Shown here: in pieces, positions 6,891 through 13,972 of the stretch
Numbering within the stretch: the stretch's first letter is position 1
How the letters are laid out: every line of letters begins with the position of its first letter
From: Nocardioides mangrovi
GTDB lineage: Bacteria > Actinomycetota > Actinomycetes > Propionibacteriales > Nocardioidaceae
Direction: 5' to 3'
Length of the DNA stretch: 64,000 nt
Assembly: GCF_020073815.1 (NCBI RefSeq)
Contig: NZ_JAIQZJ010000014.1
Coordinates: 62,001-126,000 of the forward strand
Notes under the pieces: model-generated
The model's input: the letters and a program-made list of their open reading frames with translations, nothing else
Database searches by the model: none
What the model was told of the DNA's origin: nothing
Position numbers and translations under genes: made by a program

Positions 6891-9800
6891 ACGTTCCGAC
6901 GATAGGCCCCGCCGACCTCGAAGAACGCCTCGGTCACCTGGCCGAGCGAGCAGACCCGGGCGGCGTCCATGAGGACGGCGAAGACGTTCTCGCCGGAGGT
7001 CGCGGCCTCCTTGAGGCGGGCGATCGCTGCGGTCGCCTCGTCGCGGTGGGCGTCCTGGAAGTCGTGCACGCGGCGCAGCTGCGACTCCTTCTCCGACGAG
7101 GTCGCGCGGGCCAGCTCGACGTGGTCGGGGGTGCCGTCGTCGCCGCCGGGCTTGCGGAAGGTGTTGACGCCGATGATCGGCAGCGAGCCGTCGTGCTTGC
7201 GGTGCTCGTAGAGCATCGACTCGTCCTGGATCCGGCCGCGCTGGTAGCCGGTCTCCATCGCACCGAGCACGCCGCCGCGCTCGTTGATGGCGTCGAACTC
7301 CTTGAGCACGGCCTCCTCGACGAGGTCGGTGAGCTGGTCGATGATGAAGGAGCCCTGGAGCGGGTTCTCGTTCATCGCGAGGCCCCACTCGCGGTTGATG
7401 ATCAGCTGGATCGCCAGCGCGCGGCGCACCGACTCGGCGCTCGGGGTGGTCACGGCCTCGTCGTACGCGTTGGTGTGCAGGCTGTTGGCGTTGTCGTAGA
7501 TCGCGATCAGCGCCTGCAGCGTGGTGCGGATGTCGTTGAAGTCCATCTCCTGCGCGTGCAGCGACCGGCCGCTCGTCTGGACGTGGTACTTCAGCTTCTG
7601 CGAGCGCTCGTTGGCGCCGTACCTCTCCTTCATCGCGACCGCCCAGATGCGGCGCGCGACGCGGCCGATCACGGAGTACTCCGGGTCCATGCCGTTGGAG
7701 AAGAAGAAGGAGAGGTTGGGTGCGAAGTCGTCGATGTCCATGCCGCGAGCGAGGTACGACTCGACGTAGGTGAAGCCGTTGGCGAGCGTGAACGCCAGCT
7801 GGCTGATGGGGTTCGCCCCGGCCTCGGCGATGTGGTAGCCGGAGATGCTGACCGAGTAGAAGTTCCGCACGCCCTGCTCGATGAACCACTCCTGGATGTC
7901 GGCCATGCAGCGCAGGCTGAACTCCGTCGAGAAGAGGCAGGTGTTCTGGCCCTGGTCCTCCTTGAGGATGTCGGCCTGCACCGTGCCGCGCACCGTCTTG
8001 AGCGCCTCCACCGGGTCGATGCCGCGCTCGCGGGCCTGGTCCATCGCGGTGTTGAGGAAGAACGCGAGCACCGTCGGCGCCGGGCCGTTGATCGTCATCG
8101 ACACCGACGTGGTCGGCGACAGCAGGTCGAAGCCGTCGTATAGCTCCTTCATGTCGTCGAGCGTCGCGACGCTGACGCCGGAGGTGCCGACCTTGCCGTA
8201 GATGTCGGGGCGCTCGTCGGGGTCGCGGCCGTAGAGCGTCACCGAGTCGAACGCCGTCGACAGCCGGGTCGCCGGCTGGCCCTCGGAGAGCAGCTTGAAG
8301 CGCCGGTTGGTGCGCGCCGGGTCACCCTCGCCGGCGAACATCCGGGCCGGGTCCTCGCCCTCGCGCTTGAGCGGGAAGACGCCGGCGGTGAAGGGGTAGC
8401 GGCCGGGGAGGTTCTCGCGCCGCCAGAAGCGCACCAGCTCGCCGTGGTCGGCGTACGACGGGAGCGCGACGCGGGGCACGAGGTTGCCGGAGAGCGACTC
8501 GCGCCCGGGGATCGCGGCGTACTCCTCGACGACGGCGGGCCAGCCCGCGACCTGCTCGGCGACCTCGTCGGGCAGGGCGCTCCGGGTCTTGTCGAGCAGG
8601 GCGGTGACGTCGCCGTTGTCGGGCAGCTCGGCGGCGACCGCCTCGACCTGCTGGGCCTTGCGCGCGAGGAGCGCGAGCTCGTCGGTGCGGTCGTGGTAGT
8701 CACGCACGGTCGCGGAGATCTCGGAGAGGTAGCGGACCCGCTCACCCGGGATGACCTGCCGGATCCGGGTCGAGTGCCGCACGTCGACGCGGTCGAGGGT
8801 GCCGTCCTCGAGCGGCAGGCCCTGCTCGGCCAGCAGGCCGCGGAGGTGCTGGTAGAGCGCGGTGACGCCGTCGTCGTTGAAGGTCGCGGCGGACGTGCCG
8901 AAGACGGGCATCTCGGTCGGCTGCTTGCCGAAGGCCTCGCGGTTGCGGACGAGCTGGCGGCCCACGTCGCGCATCGCGTCCTCGGCGCCGCGGCGCTCGA
9001 ACTTGTTGATCGCGACCACGTCGGCGAAGTCGAGCATGTCGATCTTCTCCAGCTGGGACGCGGCGCCGAACTCCGGCGTCATCACGTACATCGACACGTC
9101 CACGAACGGCACGATCGCCGCGTCGCCCTGGCCGATGCCGGGGGTCTCGACGACGACGAGGTCGAAGCCGGCGGCCTTGAGCACGTCGACCACGTCGGGG
9201 AGGTGGTCGGGCAGCTCGTGGGCCCCGCGGGTGGCCAGCGAGCGGAAGAAGACGCGGTCGCCGTCGACGGAGTTCATCCGGATCCGGTCGCCGAGCAGCG
9301 CGCCGCCGCCCTTGCGCCGGGTCGGGTCGACGGCCAGCACGGCCACGCGGACCTTGTCCTGCTGGTCGACGCGGAGCCGGCGGACGAGCTCGTCGGTCAG
9401 CGAGGACTTGCCGGAGCCGCCGGTGCCGGTGATGCCGAGCACCGGGACCGTACGGCGCGCCGCGGCGTCGCGGACCGCGCCCAGGAGGTCGTCGGGCAGC
9501 CGGCCCTCCTCGGCACCGGTGATCGCCCGGGCGACGGCGAAGCGGTCCCCGCTGAGCACCTGGTCGGCGTCGACCTGGCGCTGTGCCCACAGGTCGGTGT
9601 CGCAGTCGGCGACGACGGAGTTGATCATCCCGGTGAGGCCCATCCGCTGGCCGTCCTCCGGGGAGAAGATGGTGACACCCGACGCGCGCAGCCGGGTGAT
9701 CTCGTCGTGCACGATCACGCCGCCGCCGCCTCCGACGACCTTGACGTGGCCGGCGCCCTGGGCGCGCAGGAGCTCGACGAGGTACTCGAAGTACTCCACG

Positions 9801-10021
9801 TGTCCGCCCTGGTAGGACGACACCGCGACGCCCTGGACGTCCTCCTCGATCGCTGCGTCCACGACCTCCTGGACCGAGCGGTTGTGGCCCAGGTGGATCA
9901 CCTCGCAGCCCTGCGACTGGAAGATCCGCCGCATGATGTTGATCGACGCGTCGTGGCCGTCGAACAGGCTCGAGGCCGTCACGAGGCGGACCGGGTTCTG
10001 CGGCACGTGGAGGTCGGTCAT
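6887..10021 (-). CDS. icmF: Fused isobutyryl-CoA mutase IcmF
   Basis: A 1044-residue fusion of three parts: an N-terminal B12-binding domain (residues 1-140) with DGHDASINIMRR supplying the cobalt-ligand histidine; a MeaB-like GTPase chaperone (about 155-420) with P-loop GTGGSGKSS near residue 200; and the C-terminal substrate-binding mutase barrel (about 480-1044). This order is that of IcmF, which interconverts isobutyryl-CoA and n-butyryl-CoA with adenosylcobalamin, linking valine catabolism and fatty acid metabolism. ATG 10021 is the first start matching the fold; the frame upstream is only open by GC bias. A palindrome lies just upstream. Confidence 0.93.
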   Translation of the reverse strand: MTDLHVPQNPVRLVTASSLFDGHDASINIMRRIFQSQGCEVIHLGHNRSVQEVVDAAIEEDVQGVAVSSYQGGHVEYFEYLVELLRAQGAGHVKVVGGGGGVIVHDEITRLRASGVTIFSPEDGQRMGLTGMINSVVADCDTDLWAQRQVDADQVLSGDRFAVARAITGAEEGRLPDDLLGAVRDAAARRTVPVLGITGTGGSGKSSLTDELVRRLRVDQQDKVRVAVLAVDPTRRKGGGALLGDRIRMNSVDGDRVFFRSLATRGAHELPDHLPDVVDVLKAAGFDLVVVETPGIGQGDAAIVPFVDVSMYVMTPEFGAASQLEKIDMLDFADVVAINKFERRGAEDAMRDVGRQLVRNREAFGKQPTEMPVFGTSAATFNDDGVTALYQHLRGLLAEQGLPLEDGTLDRVDVRHSTRIRQVIPGERVRYLSEISATVRDYHDRTDELALLARKAQQVEAVAAELPDNGDVTALLDKTRSALPDEVAEQVAGWPAVVEEYAAIPGRESLSGNLVPRVALPSYADHGELVRFWRRENLPGRYPFTAGVFPLKREGEDPARMFAGEGDPARTNRRFKLLSEGQPATRLSTAFDSVTLYGRDPDERPDIYGKVGTSGVSVATLDDMKELYDGFDLLSPTTSVSMTINGPAPTVLAFFLNTAMDQARERGIDPVEALKTVRGTVQADILKEDQGQNTCLFSTEFSLRCMADIQEWFIEQGVRNFYSVSISGYHIAEAGANPISQLAFTLANGFTYVESYLARGMDIDDFAPNLSFFFSNGMDPEYSVIGRVARRIWAVAMKERYGANERSQKLKYHVQTSGRSLHAQEMDFNDIRTTLQALIAIYDNANSLHTNAYDEAVTTPSAESVRRALAIQLIINREWGLAMNENPLQGSFIIDQLTDLVEEAVLKEFDAINERGGVLGAMETGYQRGRIQDESMLYEHRKHDGSLPIIGVNTFRKPGGDDGTPDHVELARATSSEKESQLRRVHDFQDAHRDEATAAIARLKEAATSGENVFAVLMDAARVCSLGQVTEAFFEVGGAYRRNV

Positions 10022-10031
10022 ACGGAGATAG

Positions 10032-10043
10032 TAGGACGTCCTA
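10032..10043. promoter_or_regulatory. Perfect 12-bp palindrome upstream of icmF
   Basis: TAGGACGTCCTA is a perfect palindrome 11 bases before the icmF start, in a short AT-rich patch (ctagtattttt). The position suits a repressor site over the icmF promoter or leader. No regulator gene is adjacent, so the protein that binds it is unknown. Confidence 0.5.
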
Positions 10044-10060
10044 GTATTTTTCGGAAACGA

Positions 10061-10084
10061 GACCCCGGTCACCCGCTCGGGGTC
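10061..10084 (-). terminator. Terminator-like hairpin after the CHAP gene
   Basis: Arms GACCCCG and CGGGGTC are separated by ten bases. On the minus strand the hairpin lies eight bases after the CHAP stop and is followed by a pyrimidine-rich stretch. It would separate the CHAP transcript from icmF. Confidence 0.5.
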
Positions 10085-10092
10085 CCGCAGGC

Positions 10093-10749
10093 TCAGGCGT
10101 TCGCGACGCCCGGGATCCGGTAGCCGTTGATCGAGTCCGACCACCCGGCGTACTGGAGCCCCCACTCGCGGGTCAGCCGCTCGAGCTGGATGGTGCCGAC
10201 GACGCCGTAGCCACCGGCATCGGAGGAGCGGACCCGGCCGTCGCCGAGCGAGATCGCGACGTGCCCGTGCCCGCTGCTGCCGCCGAGCCAGTAGACGGCC
10301 GCGCCCTTCGGTGGGCTCGTGTCGCCGGGGTGGCGGTCGGAGGCGTGCTCCCACGCCGTGGCGGCGTCGTCGTAGCGCGAGGGGATGTCGGCCTGCTCGC
10401 GGGTCCAGCCGAGGCACTGCCCGGGCACGTTGTACGACGAGGCCTCGGCCGCCGCGACGGTCTCGGCGGCGTCGCTGGTCGCGACCGGGATCGAGGGCTC
10501 GACCGGCTTGCGCACCAGGCGGACCGCATCGACGACCCGCTCGGCCGGCGGGGTGACGGAGGCGGTGACCGGCGCGACCGCGGCCTGTGTGGCCTGTGCG
10601 GCCTCCGGGGCGTCCGGGGCGTCCGGGGTCGGGTCCGCGTGCCGCACGCCGGCGACGACACCGGTGGAGGTGACGGCGACGACGGCGAGGGTCGACAGGA
10701 CCCAGGTGGGGGCGTGGGCGAGACGGGTGACGGGACGGGACAGGGGCAA
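10093..10749 (-). CDS. Secreted CHAP-like peptidoglycan hydrolase candidate
   Basis: A 218-residue protein with an N-terminal hydrophobic segment (WVLSTLAVVAVTSTGVVAGV, residues 17-36), a Pro/Ala-rich linker, and a C-terminal papain-like domain. The likely nucleophile is the cysteine in PGQCLGWTR near residue 135, and the histidine is in GHGHVAIS near residue 175, as in CHAP or NlpC/P60 cell-wall amidases and endopeptidases. It probably acts on peptidoglycan outside the membrane. The TTG start at 10749 is chosen because AAGGAG lies six bases upstream. No substrate-binding repeat such as LysM is present. Confidence 0.7.
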   Translation of the reverse strand: MPLSRPVTRLAHAPTWVLSTLAVVAVTSTGVVAGVRHADPTPDAPDAPEAAQATQAAVAPVTASVTPPAERVVDAVRLVRKPVEPSIPVATSDAAETVAAAEASSYNVPGQCLGWTREQADIPSRYDDAATAWEHASDRHPGDTSPPKGAAVYWLGGSSGHGHVAISLGDGRVRSSDAGGYGVVGTIQLERLTREWGLQYAGWSDSINGYRIPGVANA

Positions 10750-10829
10750 CGCTGGCTCCTTCGATCGGGCCAGCGGTCCTGGCTGAGCGAGTGAGGAAAA
10801 GGGGCGCGCAGCGGGTCATCGCCCGCCGC

Positions 10830-10864
10830 AGGCGCCACGGGGTCCAACGTCCCGGGCGGCGCCT
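10830..10864 (-). other. Stem-loop in the 5' leader of the CHAP gene
   Basis: Arms AGGCGCC and GGCGCCT, with CGGG/CCCG pairs inside, form a strong hairpin about 80-115 bases upstream of the TTG start. It could be an attenuator or mRNA-stability element. No known riboswitch consensus was recognised in it. Confidence 0.35.
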
Positions 10865-10960
10865 GTTATCCCGAATCGGACGTGATCAGTCGCATATACG
10901 CGGGGAGGAGGACGTGGTCTCGGCCACACAGGGCGCCCCGGACCGTTAGCCTCGCGGACC

Positions 10961-11653
10961 GTGAAGACGTTCGTGAGGCGCCTGGCCGGCTCGGCCGTGC
11001 ACGCCGCGTGGGGCTGGATCGATCGCTTCGGCGAGATCGTGCCGGGCACCCGCGCCGCCGACGCGTTCGGCAGCTTCGGGCCGGGCACCAACATCGACTT
11101 CCCGCCCGCGACCCTGATGGGCACCCGCTCGATCCACCTCGGCTCCGGCACGCTGATCGGCCGCCACGTGACGCTCTCGGTCGGCTACGGCCCGGACGAC
11201 CCGGGCGCGCCCGAGCGTGGCCTGGTGATCGGCGACCGATGCGTCATCGGCGCCCGGTGCTCGATCGTGGCGCACACGTCGATCGAGATCGGCGACGACG
11301 TGTGGTTCGGCCAGGACGTCTTCGTCTGCGACTCCAGCCACGGCTACCTCGACCCGGACCTCCCGATCGGCGAGCAGTTCGGCGAGCAGCTGCCGGTCTC
11401 GATCGGCGCCGGCACCTGGGTCGGCCACGGCGCGATCATCCTGCCGGGCGCCCGGATCGGCCGGAACGTCGTGGTCGCCGCCGGCTCGGTCGTCCGCGGC
11501 GAGGTCCCCGACCACACGGTGGTCGGCGGGGCGCCCGCCAAGCCGCTGCGCCGGCTCGAGCCGGGAGTCGGCTGGGTCGGCACCCGCGGCGACGTACGCC
11601 CGGTGATCCGCGGCCCCTTCGGGGAGGCGACCCCCGGCCTCGACGCCGGTTGA
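10961..11653 (+). CDS. Hexapeptide-repeat (left-handed beta-helix) acyltransferase
   Basis: A 230-residue protein built of [LIV]-G-x4 hexapeptide turns (LVIGDRCVIGARCSI, IEIGDDVWFGQDVFV, VSIGAGTWVGHGAIILPGA), interrupted by a loop with SSHGYLD, and closing with VVGGAPAKPLR, the usual end of maltose/galactoside/DapH-like O-acetyltransferases. Such enzymes transfer acetyl groups from CoA to sugars, antibiotics or polysaccharides, with a histidine in the loop as base. The acceptor is unknown. The gene stands alone; the GTG start lies 11 bases after a TTAGCCTCG stretch with no clear Shine-Dalgarno. Confidence 0.8.
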   Translation: MKTFVRRLAGSAVHAAWGWIDRFGEIVPGTRAADAFGSFGPGTNIDFPPATLMGTRSIHLGSGTLIGRHVTLSVGYGPDDPGAPERGLVIGDRCVIGARCSIVAHTSIEIGDDVWFGQDVFVCDSSHGYLDPDLPIGEQFGEQLPVSIGAGTWVGHGAIILPGARIGRNVVVAAGSVVRGEVPDHTVVGGAPAKPLRRLEPGVGWVGTRGDVRPVIRGPFGEATPGLDAG

Positions 11654-11654
11654 C

Positions 11655-11772
11655 GTCGAGTCGAGGGTTTCCGCGGGTCGAGTCGAGGGTTTCCGCAGGA
11701 GACACGTCGAAGACCCTCGACTCGGCGGACGGAAAACCTCGACTCGGCGGACGGAAAACCTCGACTCGGCGG
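11655..11772. repeat. 22-bp tandem repeats in inverted arrangement between convergent genes
   Basis: Two tandem copies of a 22-bp unit start at 11655 and 11677 (core TCGAGTCGAGGGTTTCCGC). After a 14-base spacer the same unit recurs inverted as a partial copy at 11713-11730 and two further copies at 11731-11752 and 11753-11772 (core GGAAAACCTCGACTCGGCGG). The array fills the gap between the acyltransferase and ZIP genes, which end facing each other, and can fold into a long hairpin. It may act as a bidirectional terminator or be part of a dispersed intergenic repeat family. Confidence 0.85.
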
Positions 11773-12498
11773 TCACTGCAGGACGGTGAGCACGCCGGCG
11801 ACCAGGAAGCCGACCACGGTCAGCAGCCCGACCAGGCGGCCGCCGTGCCGGTAGGACTCCGGGATCATCGAGTCGGCGAGCATCATCAGGACCGCGCCGC
11901 CGGCGAACGCGCTCGCCCAGGTGCCGAGGTGGTGCAGGTGGTCGGCCACCAGGTAGCCGAGCAGCGAGGCCGCGCCGCACGCGAGCGTCAGCAGCGTCCA
12001 CATGACGGTGATCCGCCGGTCGGGGGTGCCGGCCTCCTGCAGCGAGGTGGTGCCGGCGAGGCCCTGCGGGATGTTGGAGACGAAGATCGCCGCCACGAAG
12101 GCGACGCTGATGTCGCCGCCCAGGGCCAGGCCGAGCCCGAGGATGAAGGCTTCGGGGATGCCGTCGAGCAGCGCGCCGAGGAACATCGCCATCCCGGACC
12201 CGCCCTCGCCGCCGCCCTGGGCGACGGTCGAGCGTGCCGCGCCGCCGCGGCTGTCGATCAGCCGGTCGCCGCCGTAGTAGACGACGGCGCCGACCAGGGC
12301 CCAGGCGATGATCTGCCAGCCGTCGGTGAGGGTCTGCTCGGGGATCAGCTCGTAGGCGACGGCGGCCAGCAGGGTGCCGCCGCCGAAGCCCATCATCAGG
12401 CCGATCGCGCGCTCGGACCGGCCGAGCGGGCGGGCGAGCAGCTGGCCGAGGTAGAGGGCGGCCGAGGAGCCGAGTCCCCAGAGGAGTGCCGAGATCAC
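11773..12498 (-). CDS. ZIP-family divalent metal transporter
   Basis: A 241-residue membrane protein with about eight hydrophobic helices. AVAYELIPEQ near residue 50 and ALLDGIPEAFILGLGL near residue 112 are the two metal-path motifs of bacterial GufA/ZupT-like ZIP permeases (the classic H-N-x-P-E-G helix, here E-L-I-P-E and D-G-I-P-E). A glycine-rich, serine-rich cytoplasmic loop follows the third helix. It would import Zn, Fe or Mn. The start lies seven bases downstream of the phosphodiesterase stop, so the two form an operon. Confidence 0.82.
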   Translation of the reverse strand: MISALLWGLGSSAALYLGQLLARPLGRSERAIGLMMGFGGGTLLAAVAYELIPEQTLTDGWQIIAWALVGAVVYYGGDRLIDSRGGAARSTVAQGGGEGGSGMAMFLGALLDGIPEAFILGLGLALGGDISVAFVAAIFVSNIPQGLAGTTSLQEAGTPDRRITVMWTLLTLACGAASLLGYLVADHLHHLGTWASAFAGGAVLMMLADSMIPESYRHGGRLVGLLTVVGFLVAGVLTVLQ

Positions 12499-12505
12499 GC
12501 GCGGC

Positions 12506-13444
12506 TCAGATCGCCCCGGGGATCGTGAGCTCGCCCGTGTAGAGCGGGGAGTCCTTGCGCGACAGGAGCTCGCGTCGCTCGTCCGGGCTCATCGCCGCGA
12601 CCTGGGCGCGTACGTCGGACGGGAAGCCGCTGACCTCCTGCGCCTCGTCGACCGGCACGATCGTGTGGACGACCCGGTCGTCGTAGAGGTGCACCATCGT
12701 CATGGCCTGGTGGCCGTCGACGCCGGAGACGAACCGCGCGAGCGGTGCCGGGTCGGAGGTGTAGCAGGTGGCGGACGCGACCGAGACGGGGATGCCCGCG
12801 AAGGTGGAGTAGGTCGAGTAGTGGAAGTGTCCGCCCAGGATGGCGCGCACGTCGGTGCCGTCGAGCACCTCGGCCAGCCGGTGCTGGTCGTAGAGCTCGA
12901 TCACCTCGGCCGCCGGCATCATCGGGATCGGGATCGGCGGGTGGTGCATCGCGAGCAGGGTGCCGTACGGCGCGGGCGTCGCGAGCGCGTCGGCGAGCCA
13001 GGCCAGCTGGTCGTCGGTGATCTCGCCGTGGTGGTAGCCGGGCACGCTGGTGTCGAGGGAGACGATCCGCAGGCCGGCGACGTCGTGGACCCGGTCCTGG
13101 GTCTGCTCGTCGGGGGCCTCGGCGCCGAAGAGCTCGGCGGCGTACGACGCCCGCTCGTCGTGGTTGCCCATCACCCACACGACCTCGGCCCCGAGCTCGT
13201 GCGCGAGCGGCTCGACCAGCTCACGCAGCCGCGCGTAGGCCGCGGGCTCCGCCTTGTCGGCCAGGTCGCCGGTGAGGACGAGCGCATGGGGGAGTGGGTC
13301 GAGCCGGGCGATCCGGGCCAGCGCGAGCGCCAGCCCGATCTCGGTGTCGACCACGCCGTACTGCTTCGCCCCGCCCGCGAGCAGGTGCGGGTCGCTCAGG
13401 TGGGCGACCGTGTGTCGCGGTGGCGGGTACTGACCGAGCTGCAC
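12506..13444 (-). CDS. Metallophosphoesterase, CpdA-like 3',5'-cyclic nucleotide phosphodiesterase
   Basis: A 312-residue calcineurin-like phosphoesterase with the full metal set: DPHL near residue 18, GDLAD near 59, GNHDE near 96, HHPP near 164 and GGHFHYS near 205. This is the arrangement of class III cyclic nucleotide phosphodiesterases (CpdA, Rv0805), which use a di-metal centre to hydrolyse cAMP; activity on other phosphodiesters is common. It is cytoplasmic, with no signal peptide, and sits first in an operon with the ZIP transporter, which could tie its metal need to metal uptake (inference). Confidence 0.85.
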   Translation of the reverse strand: MQLGQYPPPRHTVAHLSDPHLLAGGAKQYGVVDTEIGLALALARIARLDPLPHALVLTGDLADKAEPAAYARLRELVEPLAHELGAEVVWVMGNHDERASYAAELFGAEAPDEQTQDRVHDVAGLRIVSLDTSVPGYHHGEITDDQLAWLADALATPAPYGTLLAMHHPPIPIPMMPAAEVIELYDQHRLAEVLDGTDVRAILGGHFHYSTYSTFAGIPVSVASATCYTSDPAPLARFVSGVDGHQAMTMVHLYDDRVVHTIVPVDEAQEVSGFPSDVRAQVAAMSPDERRELLSRKDSPLYTGELTIPGAI

Positions 13445-13461
13445 ATCGCCACGCTAGCCGC

Positions 13462-13947
13462 TCAGTCGCCGACGAGGGACCAGCCCCAGAGACTCCCGGC
13501 GACGGCATCCGGCTCGCCGGCGGCGTCCGTGAAGGCCCGCAGCGCGTCGACCGCGGCGCTGCGGGTCTCGGGCGGCATGCGGCGCACGATCGTCTGGATC
13601 TCGCGTCGCCGTCGGCGGGTCACCAGGTCGACGACCTCCGCGCCCGCCGCGGTGAGCGTCACCACGACCTCGCGCCGGCTCCTGGGGTTGGGCTGCCGGT
13701 CGACGAGACCGGCAGCCTCCAGTCGGTCGACCATCCGCTGCGTGGTCGACGCGTTGACTCCCAGGAGCTCGGCCAGCCCACCCTGTCGGAGCGGGCCGTG
13801 CGCCGAGAGGACGACGAGGGTGCGGAACTGAGTGACCGTGACCCGACCCTCGATCTCGGCCAGGGATCGCGCCGCGACGCCGACCAGCACCCGCGAGGCG
13901 GTGAGCAGGCCGGTGACGACGTCATCCGTGGACGCTTTCTCATGCAC
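13462..13947 (-). CDS. MarR family transcriptional regulator
   Basis: A 161-residue winged-helix protein. GLAELLGVNASTTQRMVDRL is the recognition region and DRQPNPRSRREVVVTLTAAG the wing, as in MarR. GTG 13947 is preferred to the upstream ATG at 14091 because the longer form would run through the divergent ClC gene start. Only 25 bases separate it from the ClC gene, and a TTGCA-TAC-TGCAA palindrome sits there, so it probably represses the transporter and itself. The ligand is unknown. Confidence 0.88.
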   Translation of the reverse strand: MHEKASTDDVVTGLLTASRVLVGVAARSLAEIEGRVTVTQFRTLVVLSAHGPLRQGGLAELLGVNASTTQRMVDRLEAAGLVDRQPNPRSRREVVVTLTAAGAEVVDLVTRRRRREIQTIVRRMPPETRSAAVDALRAFTDAAGEPDAVAGSLWGWSLVGD

Positions 13948-13957
13948 ACAGCAACTA

Positions 13958-13970
13958 TTGCATACTGCAA
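13958..13970. promoter_or_regulatory. Palindrome in the MarR/ClC intergenic gap
   Basis: TTGCATACTGCAA has perfect TTGCA/TGCAA arms around TAC. It ends two bases before the ClC ATG and fills most of the 25-base gap; CATACT within it resembles a -10 hexamer. A regulator bound here would block both divergent promoters. Confidence 0.65.
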
Positions 13971-13972
13971 CA

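Noticed and set aside
10022..10092. Possible cobalamin riboswitch upstream of icmF.
   Set aside because: The gap is only 71 bases and holds a terminator and a 12-base palindrome; no B12-box or room for the aptamer.
8444..10123. Long open frame antisense to icmF (and similar long frames opposite edd, zwf and YdeP).
   Set aside because: High-GC third-position bias keeps these frames open; the translations are Arg/Ala/Gly-rich without motifs, while the other strand encodes clear enzymes.
10750..10960. c-di-AMP (ydaO-type) riboswitch before the CHAP gene.
   Set aside because: A strong stem is present, but none of the conserved ydaO core sequences could be recognised on either strand.
11655..11772. 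CRISPR-like array.
   Set aside because: The units are contiguous 22-mers with no unique spacers, occur in both orientations, and no cas genes are near.
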